This document shows, piece by piece, positions 34,380 through 42,960 of a stretch of 64,000 nt of DNA; position 1 is the stretch's first letter, and each line of letters begins with the position of its first letter. The translations under genes were made by a program, and so were the position numbers. This DNA is from Ideonella sp. MAG2 (GTDB lineage: Bacteria > Pseudomonadota > Gammaproteobacteria > Burkholderiales > Burkholderiaceae_C): assembly GCA_004359425.1 (NCBI GenBank), contig PTEU01000002.1:136409-200408 (forward strand). Direction: 5' to 3'. The notes below the pieces were generated by a model. That model was not told where the DNA came from. It ran no database searches and worked only from the letters and a program-made list of their open reading frames with translations.

Positions 34380-37100
34380 TCAAGGAGAGGTGAATTTCAT
34401 TAAATCGAGAAGCCAATCTTCAGGAGTCCTGATTGGTATGTGTGTGTTATTCGCAGCAGCCGGGTCATAGAAGGGGCTAGCGGAATTGTGAACATTTGGA
34501 TGTCGCACATCACCATTGATAGGGTCGTAATACCCTTTCCCAACTTGCCAACGAGCAGTCCAACCTTCCGCCGAGTTAGATCCCACGCCAGCCGAAGGGT
34601 CAGGGTCGTGCATTCTGAGGCGGTTCGTAACACCATTTCCATCAACCCATTTGTACTCCAAGCCTACTTGGCTACCGCCGACGGCTGGAGTGAGTCGCCG
34701 TACTGAGGCATTGGGGGGAATGTTCTTCACAATATCCTGGACCGATGTCCCAGAAATCTGACTCAAATCTCCCACGCCACTACCGGTACCCCGGAGGGCA
34801 TTGAGATCATCGAGCGTCTTGAAGTGTTGCAAATCACCTGTTACCGCCGCAACCCTCCCATAATCCCCCGGCCTCGCAGTGAAGTATTGCACGCCACCGC
34901 CCTTGGCCGCATAGGCTTGGCCCGGGACGGTCCAAGTGTCCACGATGGGGGCGGCGGCGCTGCGCAGCACCACGTCACGCGGGGCCACATGCACATTGGC
35001 CACGCGCCCTGCGGGGTTGATGCCCAGTGCCTCTGCCGGGGTGCCCAGCTCCGCAAAGTAGTTGCCCGTGGGGCGATGCCGGCCCCCAGCTCTACAGTGC
35101 GGCTCGCGCCATATCTGGCATCGGCACCGGCGTCTGCGGCCTCTGCCAGCACGCGGTCCCAAGCTGGGCGGGGGCTGCCCCCGCCCCAGTCTGCGTCTAC
35201 CGCCTTTTGGACCACGCTCGCGGCGGTGCTTTCTGCGCGCAGCAGCAGGTTGTCCACGGCTGCTGCACCGGCAGGAACCACCTTGACGGCACTTACAAAA
35301 CCAAGAACCTCCGCAGCGGACTGCAAGACAACGGCCGCGGCGGTGGTAGCACCATCGCCAATGTGCTCGGTGCTGTAATCGCGGGCAGCTTGCAAGCCCT
35401 CTGCAATGGCACGGCCAACAGGAGCCAAGCCCGCCTTGACCTGCTGTGCACCCGGGTTGTTGCTCTCCAGGCTCATCTGTTTTTGCAGATCGGCTTGGAT
35501 CTTGACGTAGCCATCCAAGCCGTAGCCGGGCATGAACAGCGCAGGCCCTGCCATCAGCGAACTGGCCGGGCGTGCCAACAAGCCGTTAACGGTCTCGTTC
35601 ACCCCCAGTTGGACCACCCCATCGACGAAGGTCAGAGAAGTTGGTCATAGACGGCTCTGGTTTCGTAGCGGCCACTCGAGCTTGTTGCCCCAGATTTCGC
35701 ATACGGATTCACATCCGCCGACGGGTGCACAAAGCCTCGGCCACCACCCGCGCCGCCGTCCCATTGGGCGGCTGCGGCGCGCTCGGCTTGCTGGCGTTGC
35801 TGCTCGGCTTGCATCCGCTGAAGCTCGGCCCGTGCCGCCAAGCCCTTGCTGTTGTTGGCAATGACTTGGCCACCCAGGCGGTCCAGCTTGGCCAGGGTCT
35901 CATCGCTGACGTTCAGCTCAGGGGCTTGCAGAGCTTGCCCTTCTCGAATCAGCGGGCTGCCCCATTGGTTGGCCTTGAGCTTGTTCTCTTGGATCAACAG
36001 CGCCAGTCCTGCCCTCCATTGCTCGCCGTACAGACGCTTGGCCACGTCGACCAAGCCCCTTTCACCAGCCAACACTTCGGTCTGGGTGCGCGTGCTGCTT
36101 TGCCCTGCGCCACGGGCTTTGACGAAGGCGTCAGACTGGCGGTCCATCTCGTTGAGGCCCGCTTCTTGTTCGGCCTGCCGAGCTGCACTGAGCTGGTTTT
36201 GCTGCACCCAGCCTTCGTCTTCTGCCGCCATGGCCGCCAGCGCGGCTTGCTGGGCCTGCGGGTCAAAGCCTGCCTGGCTCTGCCCAGCCTGCTGCGTGCT
36301 GTACCCCAAGGGAATCAGTTTGCCTTGGCCATCGACTTTGAAGGCTTGGCCAGAAGCCACCAGCTTGTCGATGGCATCTTGCTGCTCGATCTCCCGCTCA
36401 AAGTTCTTGCGCCCCGCCATCTCGCCGGTGATCGCGTCGCCCAGGCTGCTGCCAAAGGACTGAGCCAGGACACCCCGCACTTGGGCGGAGTTGAGGTGGC
36501 TGCTGTTGTTGGCCACCATGCTGCCCAGCAGGCTGCCTGCGGTCTTGCCCAGGGTCTGGCCCAAGATGGAGCCTGCTTGCTGGCCCCAGTCGATGCCGCC
36601 TGACTCGGTGCTGGCCCCCGTGCTCCATGCATTGCCCAGTGAACCGCCCAGAGCATTGCCCAGCGACTGGCCTGCATAGGAGGTGACACCAGCCGCCACC
36701 ACCGCACGCCAAGAGAACTCGCCCTTGGCTGCGCCGATGACGGCGGTGGCCATGGCCGAGCGGATGGTGGCTTGCACCACAGGTGAGGCGGTGGTGTAAG
36801 CCTGGGCAACGCTGGCCAGGGCAGAGTCTGTGCCCGCCAGGGCTTCGAGGCCCGCCCCAATGCCCGCCGTCACCAAGGCACCCATCTATCCGGCAAGCGC
36901 GCCATAGGTCACCACCGCCACGATGATCATGATGATGCCCAGCACGCCGCAGCCGTCGTTTTGCGGCGGCGCGGGCAGGTAGGGCGTGGTGTCGCCTTGG
37001 CCGACAGTGACGCTGTAGCTGCTGCCCGGGCTGACCTTGTTGTTTATGGCCTGGAAGGTCCGGCCGTAGTCGCCTTGCTGGATGGAGGGGATGTTCCGCC
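34380..37100 (-). pseudogene. C-terminal remnant of a large YD/RHS-type polymorphic toxin (frameshifted)
   Basis: Three consecutive minus-strand segments belong to one protein. About 37100-36889 encodes QQGDYGRTFQAINNKVSPGSS and a hydrophobic stretch, then an in-frame TAG at 36886. From 36885 to 35632 a glycine-rich region and a LysM-like part (WRAGLALLIQENKLKANQWG) end at a stop. From about 35641 the frame shifts to VDGVVQLGVNETVNGLL and on to DARYGASRTVELGAG, and it shifts again near 35075 (one C missing in a C-run) into ELGTPAEALGINPAGRVANV. The C-terminal domain (LEYKWVDGNGVTNRLRMHDP, EGWTARWQVGKGYYDP, NNTHIPIRTPEDWL) resembles polymorphic toxin type 30. The N-terminal repeat region is absent beyond about 37100. 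Confidence 0.72.
35698..35724. repeat. 27-bp direct repeat, copy 1
   Basis: cgcatacggattcacatccg plus ccgacgg is identical to 42934-42960. On the minus strand both encode PSADVNPYA of a polymorphic toxin, just before the variable C-terminal region. Confidence 0.95.
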
Positions 37101-37145
37101 AAGCCGTAAATCCGCACGCCTTACCTGTAACCTACTTGCTACATA

Positions 37146-37160
37146 TAACCAAGTGGGTTA
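37146..37160. promoter_or_regulatory. MqsA-type operator
   Basis: taacc-aagtg-ggtta is a perfect 5-5-5 inverted repeat ending 10 bp before the mqsR start. It has the same arms and spacing as the palindromes bound by MqsA in front of E. coli mqsRA (from memory TAACC-N5-GGTTA). A further taacc half-site lies about 18 bp upstream. Confidence 0.75.
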
Positions 37161-37170
37161 AATTCCATCT

Positions 37171-37467
37171 ATGGAGAAATCGAGTCCACACTGCAAGCTG
37201 GCCGTGGTCAAAGCCTTGGTGGCGGCAGGCAAGGTCCGTGCAACCCATTCGGCCAGGATGGGGGCAGCGGCCTTGGGGTTTGAGCTGGCCGATATGTTGG
37301 CGGTGGTGATGGACCTGGGGCCTGCCGACTTCTACAAAAGCATGACCACCCACGCCGATCACACGATTTGGCAAGACGTTTACCGCCCTAGCACGCCAGC
37401 AGGCGACCTCTACATCAAGTTGACGGTCATTGAGGACGTGCTGATCGTGTCTTTCAAGGAGCTATGA
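37171..37467 (+). CDS. mqsR: MqsR mRNA interferase toxin
   Basis: A 98-aa RelE-fold toxin that cuts mRNA at GCU-type sites. MEKSSPHCKLAVVKALVAAG, ADFYKSMTTHADHTIWQDVY and the C-terminal LTVIEDVLIVSFKEL align with E. coli MqsR over the whole length (98 residues in both). As in E. coli the toxin gene comes first. It starts about 70 bp from the broken upstream end of the YD/RHS toxin on the other strand. Confidence 0.96.
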   Translation: MEKSSPHCKLAVVKALVAAGKVRATHSARMGAAALGFELADMLAVVMDLGPADFYKSMTTHADHTIWQDVYRPSTPAGDLYIKLTVIEDVLIVSFKEL

Positions 37468-37469
37468 CC

Positions 37470-37871
37470 ATGAAATGTCCAGTCTGCGGCGCGGCCGAAC
37501 TGATCCACGACACCCGTGACCTCCCCTACACCTACAAGGGCGAAACCACGGTCATTCCTGCCGTGGTGGCGGAGTTTTGCCCTGCCTGCGATGAGTCCAT
37601 TACCGACATGCAGGAGACAGCCCGTGTCATGCACGAAATGCAAGCCTTTAACAAGCAGGTCAATGCGGCCATCGTCGACCCCAGCTTCATTGTCAGCGTG
37701 CGCAAAAAGCTCAATCTTGGTCAGCGCGAGGCGGCCGAGATTTTTGGCGGAGGCGTCAATGCGTTCTCGCGCTACGAGAACGGCAAAACCAAGCCACCGC
37801 TGGCCTTGGTCAAGTTATTCAAGCTGCTGGACCGTCACCCCGATTTGCTGCAAGAGGTGAAGGCCGCCTGA
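37470..37871 (+). CDS. mqsA: MqsA antitoxin
   Basis: A 133-aa antitoxin. The N-terminal zinc domain has two CxxC pairs (KCPVCGAAELI and EFCPACDESIT) and the C-terminal HTH domain contains VRKKLNLGQREAAEIFGGG and NAFSRYENGKTKPPLAL. The ATG at 37470 is preferred over 37464 because it leaves eight bases after AGGAG and gives the MKCPVC start seen in homologues. It begins two bases after the mqsR stop. The HTH binds the palindrome in front of mqsR and represses the pair. Confidence 0.95.
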   Translation: MKCPVCGAAELIHDTRDLPYTYKGETTVIPAVVAEFCPACDESITDMQETARVMHEMQAFNKQVNAAIVDPSFIVSVRKKLNLGQREAAEIFGGGVNAFSRYENGKTKPPLALVKLFKLLDRHPDLLQEVKAA

Positions 37872-37879
37872 CCCTGGCC

Positions 37880-38836
37880 TCAAACGGCCAAGCCCGGCCC
37901 CTTGGCGTGAACCCGCCCCGCCGCCTCCATCATCCGCACCATCACCTGCGCGCGCTGGGGGTCTTTGGCCAGGAACTGCTGCACAAACACCTGCATGCCC
38001 TGCTGGGCAAACTCCGGGCGGCTGAAGTCCAGGCGCTGGCCGGTGCGCACTTGCATCATGGCCAGGCCTGAGTTCAGGCTGGCGGGGTCGAGCTTCAGGC
38101 CGGCTCGGGCATGCTCGCGCGCTTCGGGTAGGTGGCCTTCGGCCAGGGTCACATAGCCGCCCAGCAAGTCCAGCTCGGCCGTGGCCCGGCCTTGGCGCAG
38201 GCGCGCACCATAAAGGGCAGTGGCCTCGTCCAGGCGGTGGGTATCCAGGTAGAGCGTGCCCAGGGCATCGGCCAAGGCTTCGCTGGGGCGCTGCTGCAAG
38301 ATGTGCTCGGCCCACTGTGTGGCTTCGTCCAGGCGGCCCAGGTGGTGCAGGGCACGCACCAGGCTCAAGTCCGTGCTGGCCAAGCCCGGCTCGGGCTGGG
38401 CCGGGGGCTGGTAGAGCGGCAGCAAGGCGTCCACCACCCCTGCTCAGTCGTGCAGGTGCGAGCAGGCCTGGGCCAGGCTGCGGCGCGGCCCCACCCCTTC
38501 TAGCCCTTGGGCCAGCAGGGCGCGCAAGGCCGCCGCGCTGGCTTGGGCTTGGCCGTTGAACAGCAGGGCCACGGCCTGGCGGTAGTGGGCTGCTGTCTTT
38601 GCCGGCTCGGGGGCATCAGGCAGCGCGCACTCGCGCTGAGCCCAGGCCAGGGCTTCGGCGGCGCGGCCTTGTTGCAGGGCCACGTCCACCAGCTCGGCCA
38701 GCAGGCTGGCTTTGTGCGGGTCAGCTTGGGCATAGCCCAGCAGGCGTTGCCAGTGGGCCTCGGCGGCAGCAGCAGGCTGGCCAGCAGCGGCAGCACCTAA
38801 GGCGGCGGGGTTGTGGGGCAGGTCAGTTGTCGCCAT
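37880..38836 (-). pseudogene. TPR protein interrupted by an in-frame TGA
   Basis: The frame from 38836 (MATTDLPHNPAALG) runs to a TGA at 38444-38446 (QACSHLHD, stop) and then continues in the same frame (AGVVDALLPLYQPPAQPEPG) to 37880. Together it would be a roughly 318-aa protein of tetratricopeptide-like helix pairs (LAELVDVALQQGRAAEALAW, VRALHHLGRLDEATQWAEHI, LYLDTHRLDEATALYGARL). The break is a single nonsense codon with coding-like sequence on both sides. Its start lies in the repeat also found at 33437-33585. The role is unknown; TPR proteins are common next to polymorphic or type VI toxin loci. Confidence 0.7.
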
Positions 38837-38931
38837 ACATCGGTCTCTGGGAAGGTCAGTGGGGCTTTTGCCCAGGAGTGGCGGTATAGGCGTTCAGGAA
38901 GACGTTGGCGGCTTCTTGCTCATCCGGGGTG
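38785..38931. repeat. Direct repeat, copy 2 (intact TPR gene junction)
   Basis: Same sequence as 33437-33585, but here in its native place spanning the stop of the TPR gene 38856-39536 and the start of the next TPR gene. The copies differ at a few positions, for example gtcagttgt against gtcagtcgt. Confidence 0.85.
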
Positions 38932-39536
38932 GGGGCTGCTGCCGGAGCTACGGTGGGGTATACGGCGGCAGCAACGGATGCCGCTGCGCTGGCGGCGGAG
39001 GCGGGGCTTGTGCCCGCACCTACACCTGCGCTGGCCTCTGCCCCCGGGGCTGCATCCACACCCAGCAAGCGGTCCAGCAGCTTTTGCATATTGGCGTTGA
39101 GCGGTGCGTTGTCAAAGTTGGCGGCCATGCCTTGGCGCAGGCCCTGGGCGGCTTGGGCCATGTCGCCACGCTGCCAAGCCCGCAGGCCTTGGGCCAGCAG
39201 GGCCAGGTAGCCGGCTTGAGGGTGGCTGGGCGCTTGGGTGTCAAACCCCGCCCACACGGCCTCGGCCTGGGCGGCACGGCCAGAGAGCGCATGCAAAAAC
39301 CCGAGCTGAAAGCGCGCAATGGGCAAGCCTGGGTTCAGCGCCAAGGCGCGTTCAAAGCAGGCTTGGCCTTGGGCTTCGTCGCCCCGCTCGACATGTTCAC
39401 TGCCCAGCGCAAACAGCACCTCGGCGGTGGCGTCGGGCTGGGTGGCGGCTTGGTGCAGCAGGGCCAGGGCCAGGGCGTCTTGGCCTTGGGTGCTGGCTTG
39501 TAGGGATTGGGCGAGGAGGTCGGTGGCTGCTGTCAT
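38856..39536 (-). CDS. TPR-repeat protein with Ala/Pro-rich tail
   Basis: A 226-aa protein. Three to four TPR-like units are visible (ALALALLHQAATQPDATAEV, LFALGSEHVERGDEAQGQAC, RFQLGFLHALSGRAAQAEAV, LALLAQGLRAWQRGDMAQAA). A low-complexity Ala/Ser/Pro tract follows, and the end reads DEQEAANVFLNAYTATPGQK. No signal peptide. The start overlaps the stop of the small upstream gene. It is probably a scaffold or chaperone-like partner of the toxin locus; that is inference. Confidence 0.72.
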   Translation of the reverse strand: MTAATDLLAQSLQASTQGQDALALALLHQAATQPDATAEVLFALGSEHVERGDEAQGQACFERALALNPGLPIARFQLGFLHALSGRAAQAEAVWAGFDTQAPSHPQAGYLALLAQGLRAWQRGDMAQAAQGLRQGMAANFDNAPLNANMQKLLDRLLGVDAAPGAEASAGVGAGTSPASAASAAASVAAAVYPTVAPAAAPTPDEQEAANVFLNAYTATPGQKPH

Positions 39537-39769
39537 CACTCTTCTTCCTTACCTTGCAGATACGCTGCGGCATCAATCTCGTCGCCACAGAGAATCGCGT
39601 CGTTATAGAGCCTGTTGTCATGGGGCACCGGATTGGCCGACTCAACTTGGCCGTAGAACTTTTTATAAACCCGCTGGGTCAGATGCTCCCAACGGAACAT
39701 CACGGACTCATAGGGATAGTCAATGTAGACATCGCGTCCAGCATTGAAGGCGTCGTGAGGATTTTTCAT
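39536..39769 (-). CDS. Small protein coupled to the TPR gene
   Basis: A 77-aa acidic, aromatic-rich protein (YIDYPYESVMFRWEHLTQRV, YKKFYGQVESANPVPHDNRL). Its TGA overlaps the ATG of the TPR gene, so they are coupled. I do not recognise it; it could be an accessory or immunity protein. Confidence 0.55.
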   Translation of the reverse strand: MKNPHDAFNAGRDVYIDYPYESVMFRWEHLTQRVYKKFYGQVESANPVPHDNRLYNDAILCGDEIDAAAYLQGKEEE

Positions 39770-39842
39770 GGTGCTTCAGTCATTCGATTAAAGGCCGCTC
39801 GAGTTCAGAGACGTGTAATCAGATCGGGTGTAGTTGCACAAA

Positions 39843-40034
39843 TCACTGAACGCTCTTCACAGTACCGACGCACACAGGCGCGAATCCGAATTCAATGCCG
39901 TGGACATCTGGGCTAATGACTTGTCTACGGTCAGTCAAAACGGATACTTCAGTATTGTTAACTTGAGGGAAACCAGATGAGGGCAGGCTTTCCTCAACAG
40001 CGCTAGCGAGGGAATCTCTCATCCGCCTGCGCAA
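39843..40034 (-). CDS. Small hypothetical protein in immunity-like array
   Basis: A 63-aa frame (starting MRRRMRDSLASAVEESLPSS) that overlaps the end of the preceding 101-aa gene. G+C is low. No motif is recognised and coding status is uncertain; it could be a remnant tail of a larger immunity or toxin gene. Confidence 0.3.
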   Translation of the reverse strand: MRRRMRDSLASAVEESLPSSGFPQVNNTEVSVLTDRRQVISPDVHGIEFGFAPVCVGTVKSVQ

Positions 40035-40308
40035 CCGCCTTTACTTGGTCAATAAACCCGATCAACCCGGCTGAATCCGAGATATCGGCACGAACATCAT
40101 CAAGTAATTCAAAAAAATCCATAAACTCCTTCGAATTCAGTTCATCGGCACAAATCATGTCCATGCCAAAATCATCTAGCGACTGAAGCAGTTTCACTGA
40201 AATGGTTGAATCTTTCGCACGACGACGAAAAGCATCGGCAATTCGCTCAAAATCAATGGACCGCACATCCAGCGACCTGCCCTTAGCAACAATTACCGTT
40301 CCAGCCAT
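40003..40308 (-). CDS. Hypothetical immunity-like protein
   Basis: A 101-aa acidic soluble protein (DFERIADAFRRRAKDSTISV, FMDFFELLDDVRADISDSAG). It begins right after the stop of the broken gene 40310-40654, in a row of small low-G+C genes downstream of the toxin at 41032. Such rows are typical of collected orphan immunity genes. No family recognised. Confidence 0.55.
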   Translation of the reverse strand: MAGTVIVAKGRSLDVRSIDFERIADAFRRRAKDSTISVKLLQSLDDFGMDMICADELNSKEFMDFFELLDDVRADISDSAGLIGFIDQVKAVAQADERFPR

Positions 40309-40309
40309 C

Positions 40310-40654
40310 TTATTGCACCAAGTAAATAACTTTCCGCTGAGAACTCACAGTCAGTGTGTCGACAAAACAAAATAGCCTCTGAGAGTTAGTTGAGTTCAAG
40401 AATATAGTGTCAAATGACATCAGATCAACACCATCGGGCTTGGTGAGTTTAGCAGCGAAGGATTCCGAAAATTTCAGGAAGGTCTTGTCAAATTAGGTGT
40501 TGAGCTTATTGGCGGCGGCAAATGTGTCTGGCGTGAGCTTCAAGTCCATTCGAGCACCAGTAAACGGGCCAGATTCAACGATGAAGTCAGCGCTCGTGGT
40601 TGATTGATGTGTTGAATCATACTGAACCCACACCCAGGAGTCAGTCAAAAGCAT
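40310..40654 (-). pseudogene. Immunity-like gene with an in-frame TAA
   Basis: The ATG at 40654 opens MLLTDSWVWVQYDSTHQSTT and runs 53 codons to a TAA at 40493-40495. The same frame continues for 60 codons without another stop (FDKTFLKFSESFAAKLTKPD, SFDTIFLNSTNSQRLFCFVD, SSQRKVIYLVQ) to a TAA at 40310. The total would be about 114 aa, the size of its neighbours. The next gene starts two bases after this second stop, which supports the idea that the whole stretch was one gene. Found by translating a gap between annotated frames. Confidence 0.6.
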
Positions 40655-40672
40655 GACTCTCCGTCGATCTAA

Positions 40673-41029
40673 TCAAGCATAGCGTGGCTTACGTTTTGGA
40701 GGTATTCCACCTGTCCACCGGATATTCTTTCGCTCATGAAGTAAATCATCCCATTCATCTTGCATATACCAGACAGCATCTGAATCCAAAAAAAATCGGG
40801 CCCCATCAGAAAGCGGCACTTCGTCAGCGATAGAGAACACGTCACCTCTCAAAATAAAATCGATCGGCACAACTCCCGTTATAGCCGAAAAATCATTCTC
40901 CTTTTGAATAGTGTCCATTTGCTCGCTCTTGCAAATACCATAATCTCGGACACCAGATTCAGATTGGTATAACACAAAACAGTAGCTAGCTGCTGGATCA
41001 ACTTCAGAACGCTTCCAGATATTTCTCAT
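40673..41029 (-). CDS. Putative immunity protein for the toxin at 41032
   Basis: A 118-aa soluble protein (SYCFVLYQSESGVRDYGICK, VVPIDFILRGDVFSIADEVP, FLDSDAVWYMQDEWDDLLHE). It starts three bases after the stop of the toxin fragment on the same strand, which is the expected place for the cognate immunity gene. G+C is low. No named family recognised. Confidence 0.6.
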   Translation of the reverse strand: MRNIWKRSEVDPAASYCFVLYQSESGVRDYGICKSEQMDTIQKENDFSAITGVVPIDFILRGDVFSIADEVPLSDGARFFLDSDAVWYMQDEWDDLLHERKNIRWTGGIPPKRKPRYA

Positions 41030-41031
41030 GA

Positions 41032-42960
41032 TTAGAATTCCAAGCCAGGAAATGCCGCAGAACTGCCGCCTGAGCGCCAGCGCAAGTGATTGTAATTGGT
41101 ACCCATATCTTTCAACACCTGCCGCATAGCCCGTTGATCCACTGAAATCCCCGAACTACGCAACTCCTCAAGACGTACAAGAGCTTCAGCTCTTTTTGAA
41201 CCTCTTACGCCTAGCCCGTGAAGTCCCTCATGCAAACTAATATTTGCCGAGTATTCAAGGGCATCCAACTTTGCTCCAAGGAGAGCGTACTCTCTACCGC
41301 CCTCAGTCATTCTGAGAAATACTTTTGCTGAACCTCCCCTATTTACACCAACAAGCCCAGCCTCCTCAGGTAGCTCATTAGTATATTTCATGAATATTTT
41401 TCGGTTATCCAATGCTTGGACCACCTTCCTTCCGGCTTCAGTTCTCTCAATATATTTTCTTACCGCATTATATTCATTTTTATTGAGATCACCCCAATAT
41501 CCATGAACATAGTCCCCATCCCCGCGAACAACCGCATCAACTGCCTTTTGTAAAAAACCCTTCTTGGGTGGCGGAAGCATCTTTGCTGCGCTTTCTGCCA
41601 CACCGGCTTCGGGTGCAACACTGCCTACGCGCCCCCGCACCGAATCGTAGTACTGCCGACTCTGGCTCGCAATGGCTCGCGCAACATCGCTGCCCTTGTC
41701 CAGCACCCGATGCTGCTCATACAGCTTGTGCCCTAAGCCACCCGGCACATCCGCTTGCTTGGCAATCTCCGCATAGCGGGTCGCCCCCAAGAGCCGCCCT
41801 GCGATCTCTGGTGACTCCTTCGCAAAGATCATGGCCGGTGTGTTGACCTGAATCTCTGCGTGGATGCCCGCCTTTGTCTTGATGCTGGCGTTGATGCCGC
41901 TGTAACCGAGCGCATCGTCGGCTGCATTGATCACCTTGACCTTGGCGCCAGCCGCCGCAAGGTCATCGACGATGCGGGGGATGTCGGCTTCTCCCGCGAT
42001 GATGGTGTTACGAGCCAAGTCATTGATGCGTGAGGCATTGCCGTCATAGTCGTTGACGACCTTCTGCCATGCCCGCTCGGCAGATTTGACGGGCGCTGTT
42101 GCTAGGTCTGCGTCGTATTTCTTGGCTATCGCACTGGCCAGCTCATCCACCTCCAGCTTGGCTGCCGGTGCAAGTTTGTAGACTTGCTGGAACGCTTCGT
42201 CACCAACTGGGGTCGCTCTGCCCATCGGCACGTCGACCTTTTCGGGCAACAACGCTGGCGACGAGACCTCTGGCGTCGGTGTGCGCACCAGCGTGGTCGG
42301 CGCTGCGGTATCGCTGTTGCGCAAGGCGCTCAGCAAGTCTGCCTTCACCTCCAAGTCTGGCACGCCCAACTTGGTTAGGCCCTTCGCACCCGCCTTGGCT
42401 ACGGCTTTGAGGGCGCTTGCCCCGCCCCAGACAGCACCGCCTACATCTGCCCCCAACTCACCCCTTTCGACCGAGGCTTCGAAGTACAGGCCTTGGGCCT
42501 CCAGCTTGTCTGCCTTCGCCAGCCGGTTTGCGCCTGCCTCTATCAAATCGGTGGTCAAGGCCACAGGCTCCGTGACCACGCGGGTGACGAATTTGCCAAT
42601 GGCCTCCATGGCTGCGCCCACCTTGACGGTGTGCTCTTGAATGGCCTCGTGCTGGTCGTCAAAACCCAGCGTGCTGCCCGTCAACCACTGCGCCCCCTTG
42701 ATGATGCCCGTCCCCAGGGTGACCTCCGCGCTGACTGCCAGTTTGGCAACTTCTACGGTACCGACCACCACCGACTTGCCAACGCCTACCGCAGTGCCAA
42801 AGGTTCGTGCGTAGGCAGGAAGCTGGTTGATGTCACCCGATGAATTTGCATTGCCATTGACCAAGCTGTCGAGTTCATTCACTCCCGATTGGTCGCCCAT
42901 GGGGATGGTTGCGCTTGGGCGTGTGGATGCTTGCGCATACGGATTCACATCCGCCGACGG
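41032..42960 (-). pseudogene. Polymorphic toxin fragment with RelA/SpoT-like and HExxH domains
   Basis: About 640 codons of the C-terminal part of a large toxin. After PSADVNPYAQ comes an Ala/Gly-rich pre-toxin region (residues 40-200). A RelA/SpoT-like domain follows at about 270-375 (RINDLARNTIIAGE, ALGYSGINASIKTKAGIHAE, then IQVNTP), like the (p)ppGpp-synthetase fold used by some secreted toxins. The C-terminal domain (about 480-638) has SLHEGLHGLG at 571-580, an HExxH zinc-peptidase motif. There is no true start: the frame opens at a TGA just upstream, and the sequence jumps into a metallohydrolase gene at 42960/42961, so the N-terminal repeat part is missing. The first part of the C-terminal domain has lower G+C than the rest. 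Confidence 0.72.
42934..42960. repeat. 27-bp direct repeat, copy 2
   Basis: Identical to 35698-35724. It ends exactly where toxin sequence gives way to the metallohydrolase gene, which points to a role in the rearrangement or in an assembly misjoin. Confidence 0.95.

Noticed and set aside
38444..38446. TGA in the TPR gene as a possible selenocysteine codon
   Set aside because: TPR proteins have no selenoprotein family, no stem-loop element was seen right after it, and neighbouring genes carry TAG and TAA breaks as well.
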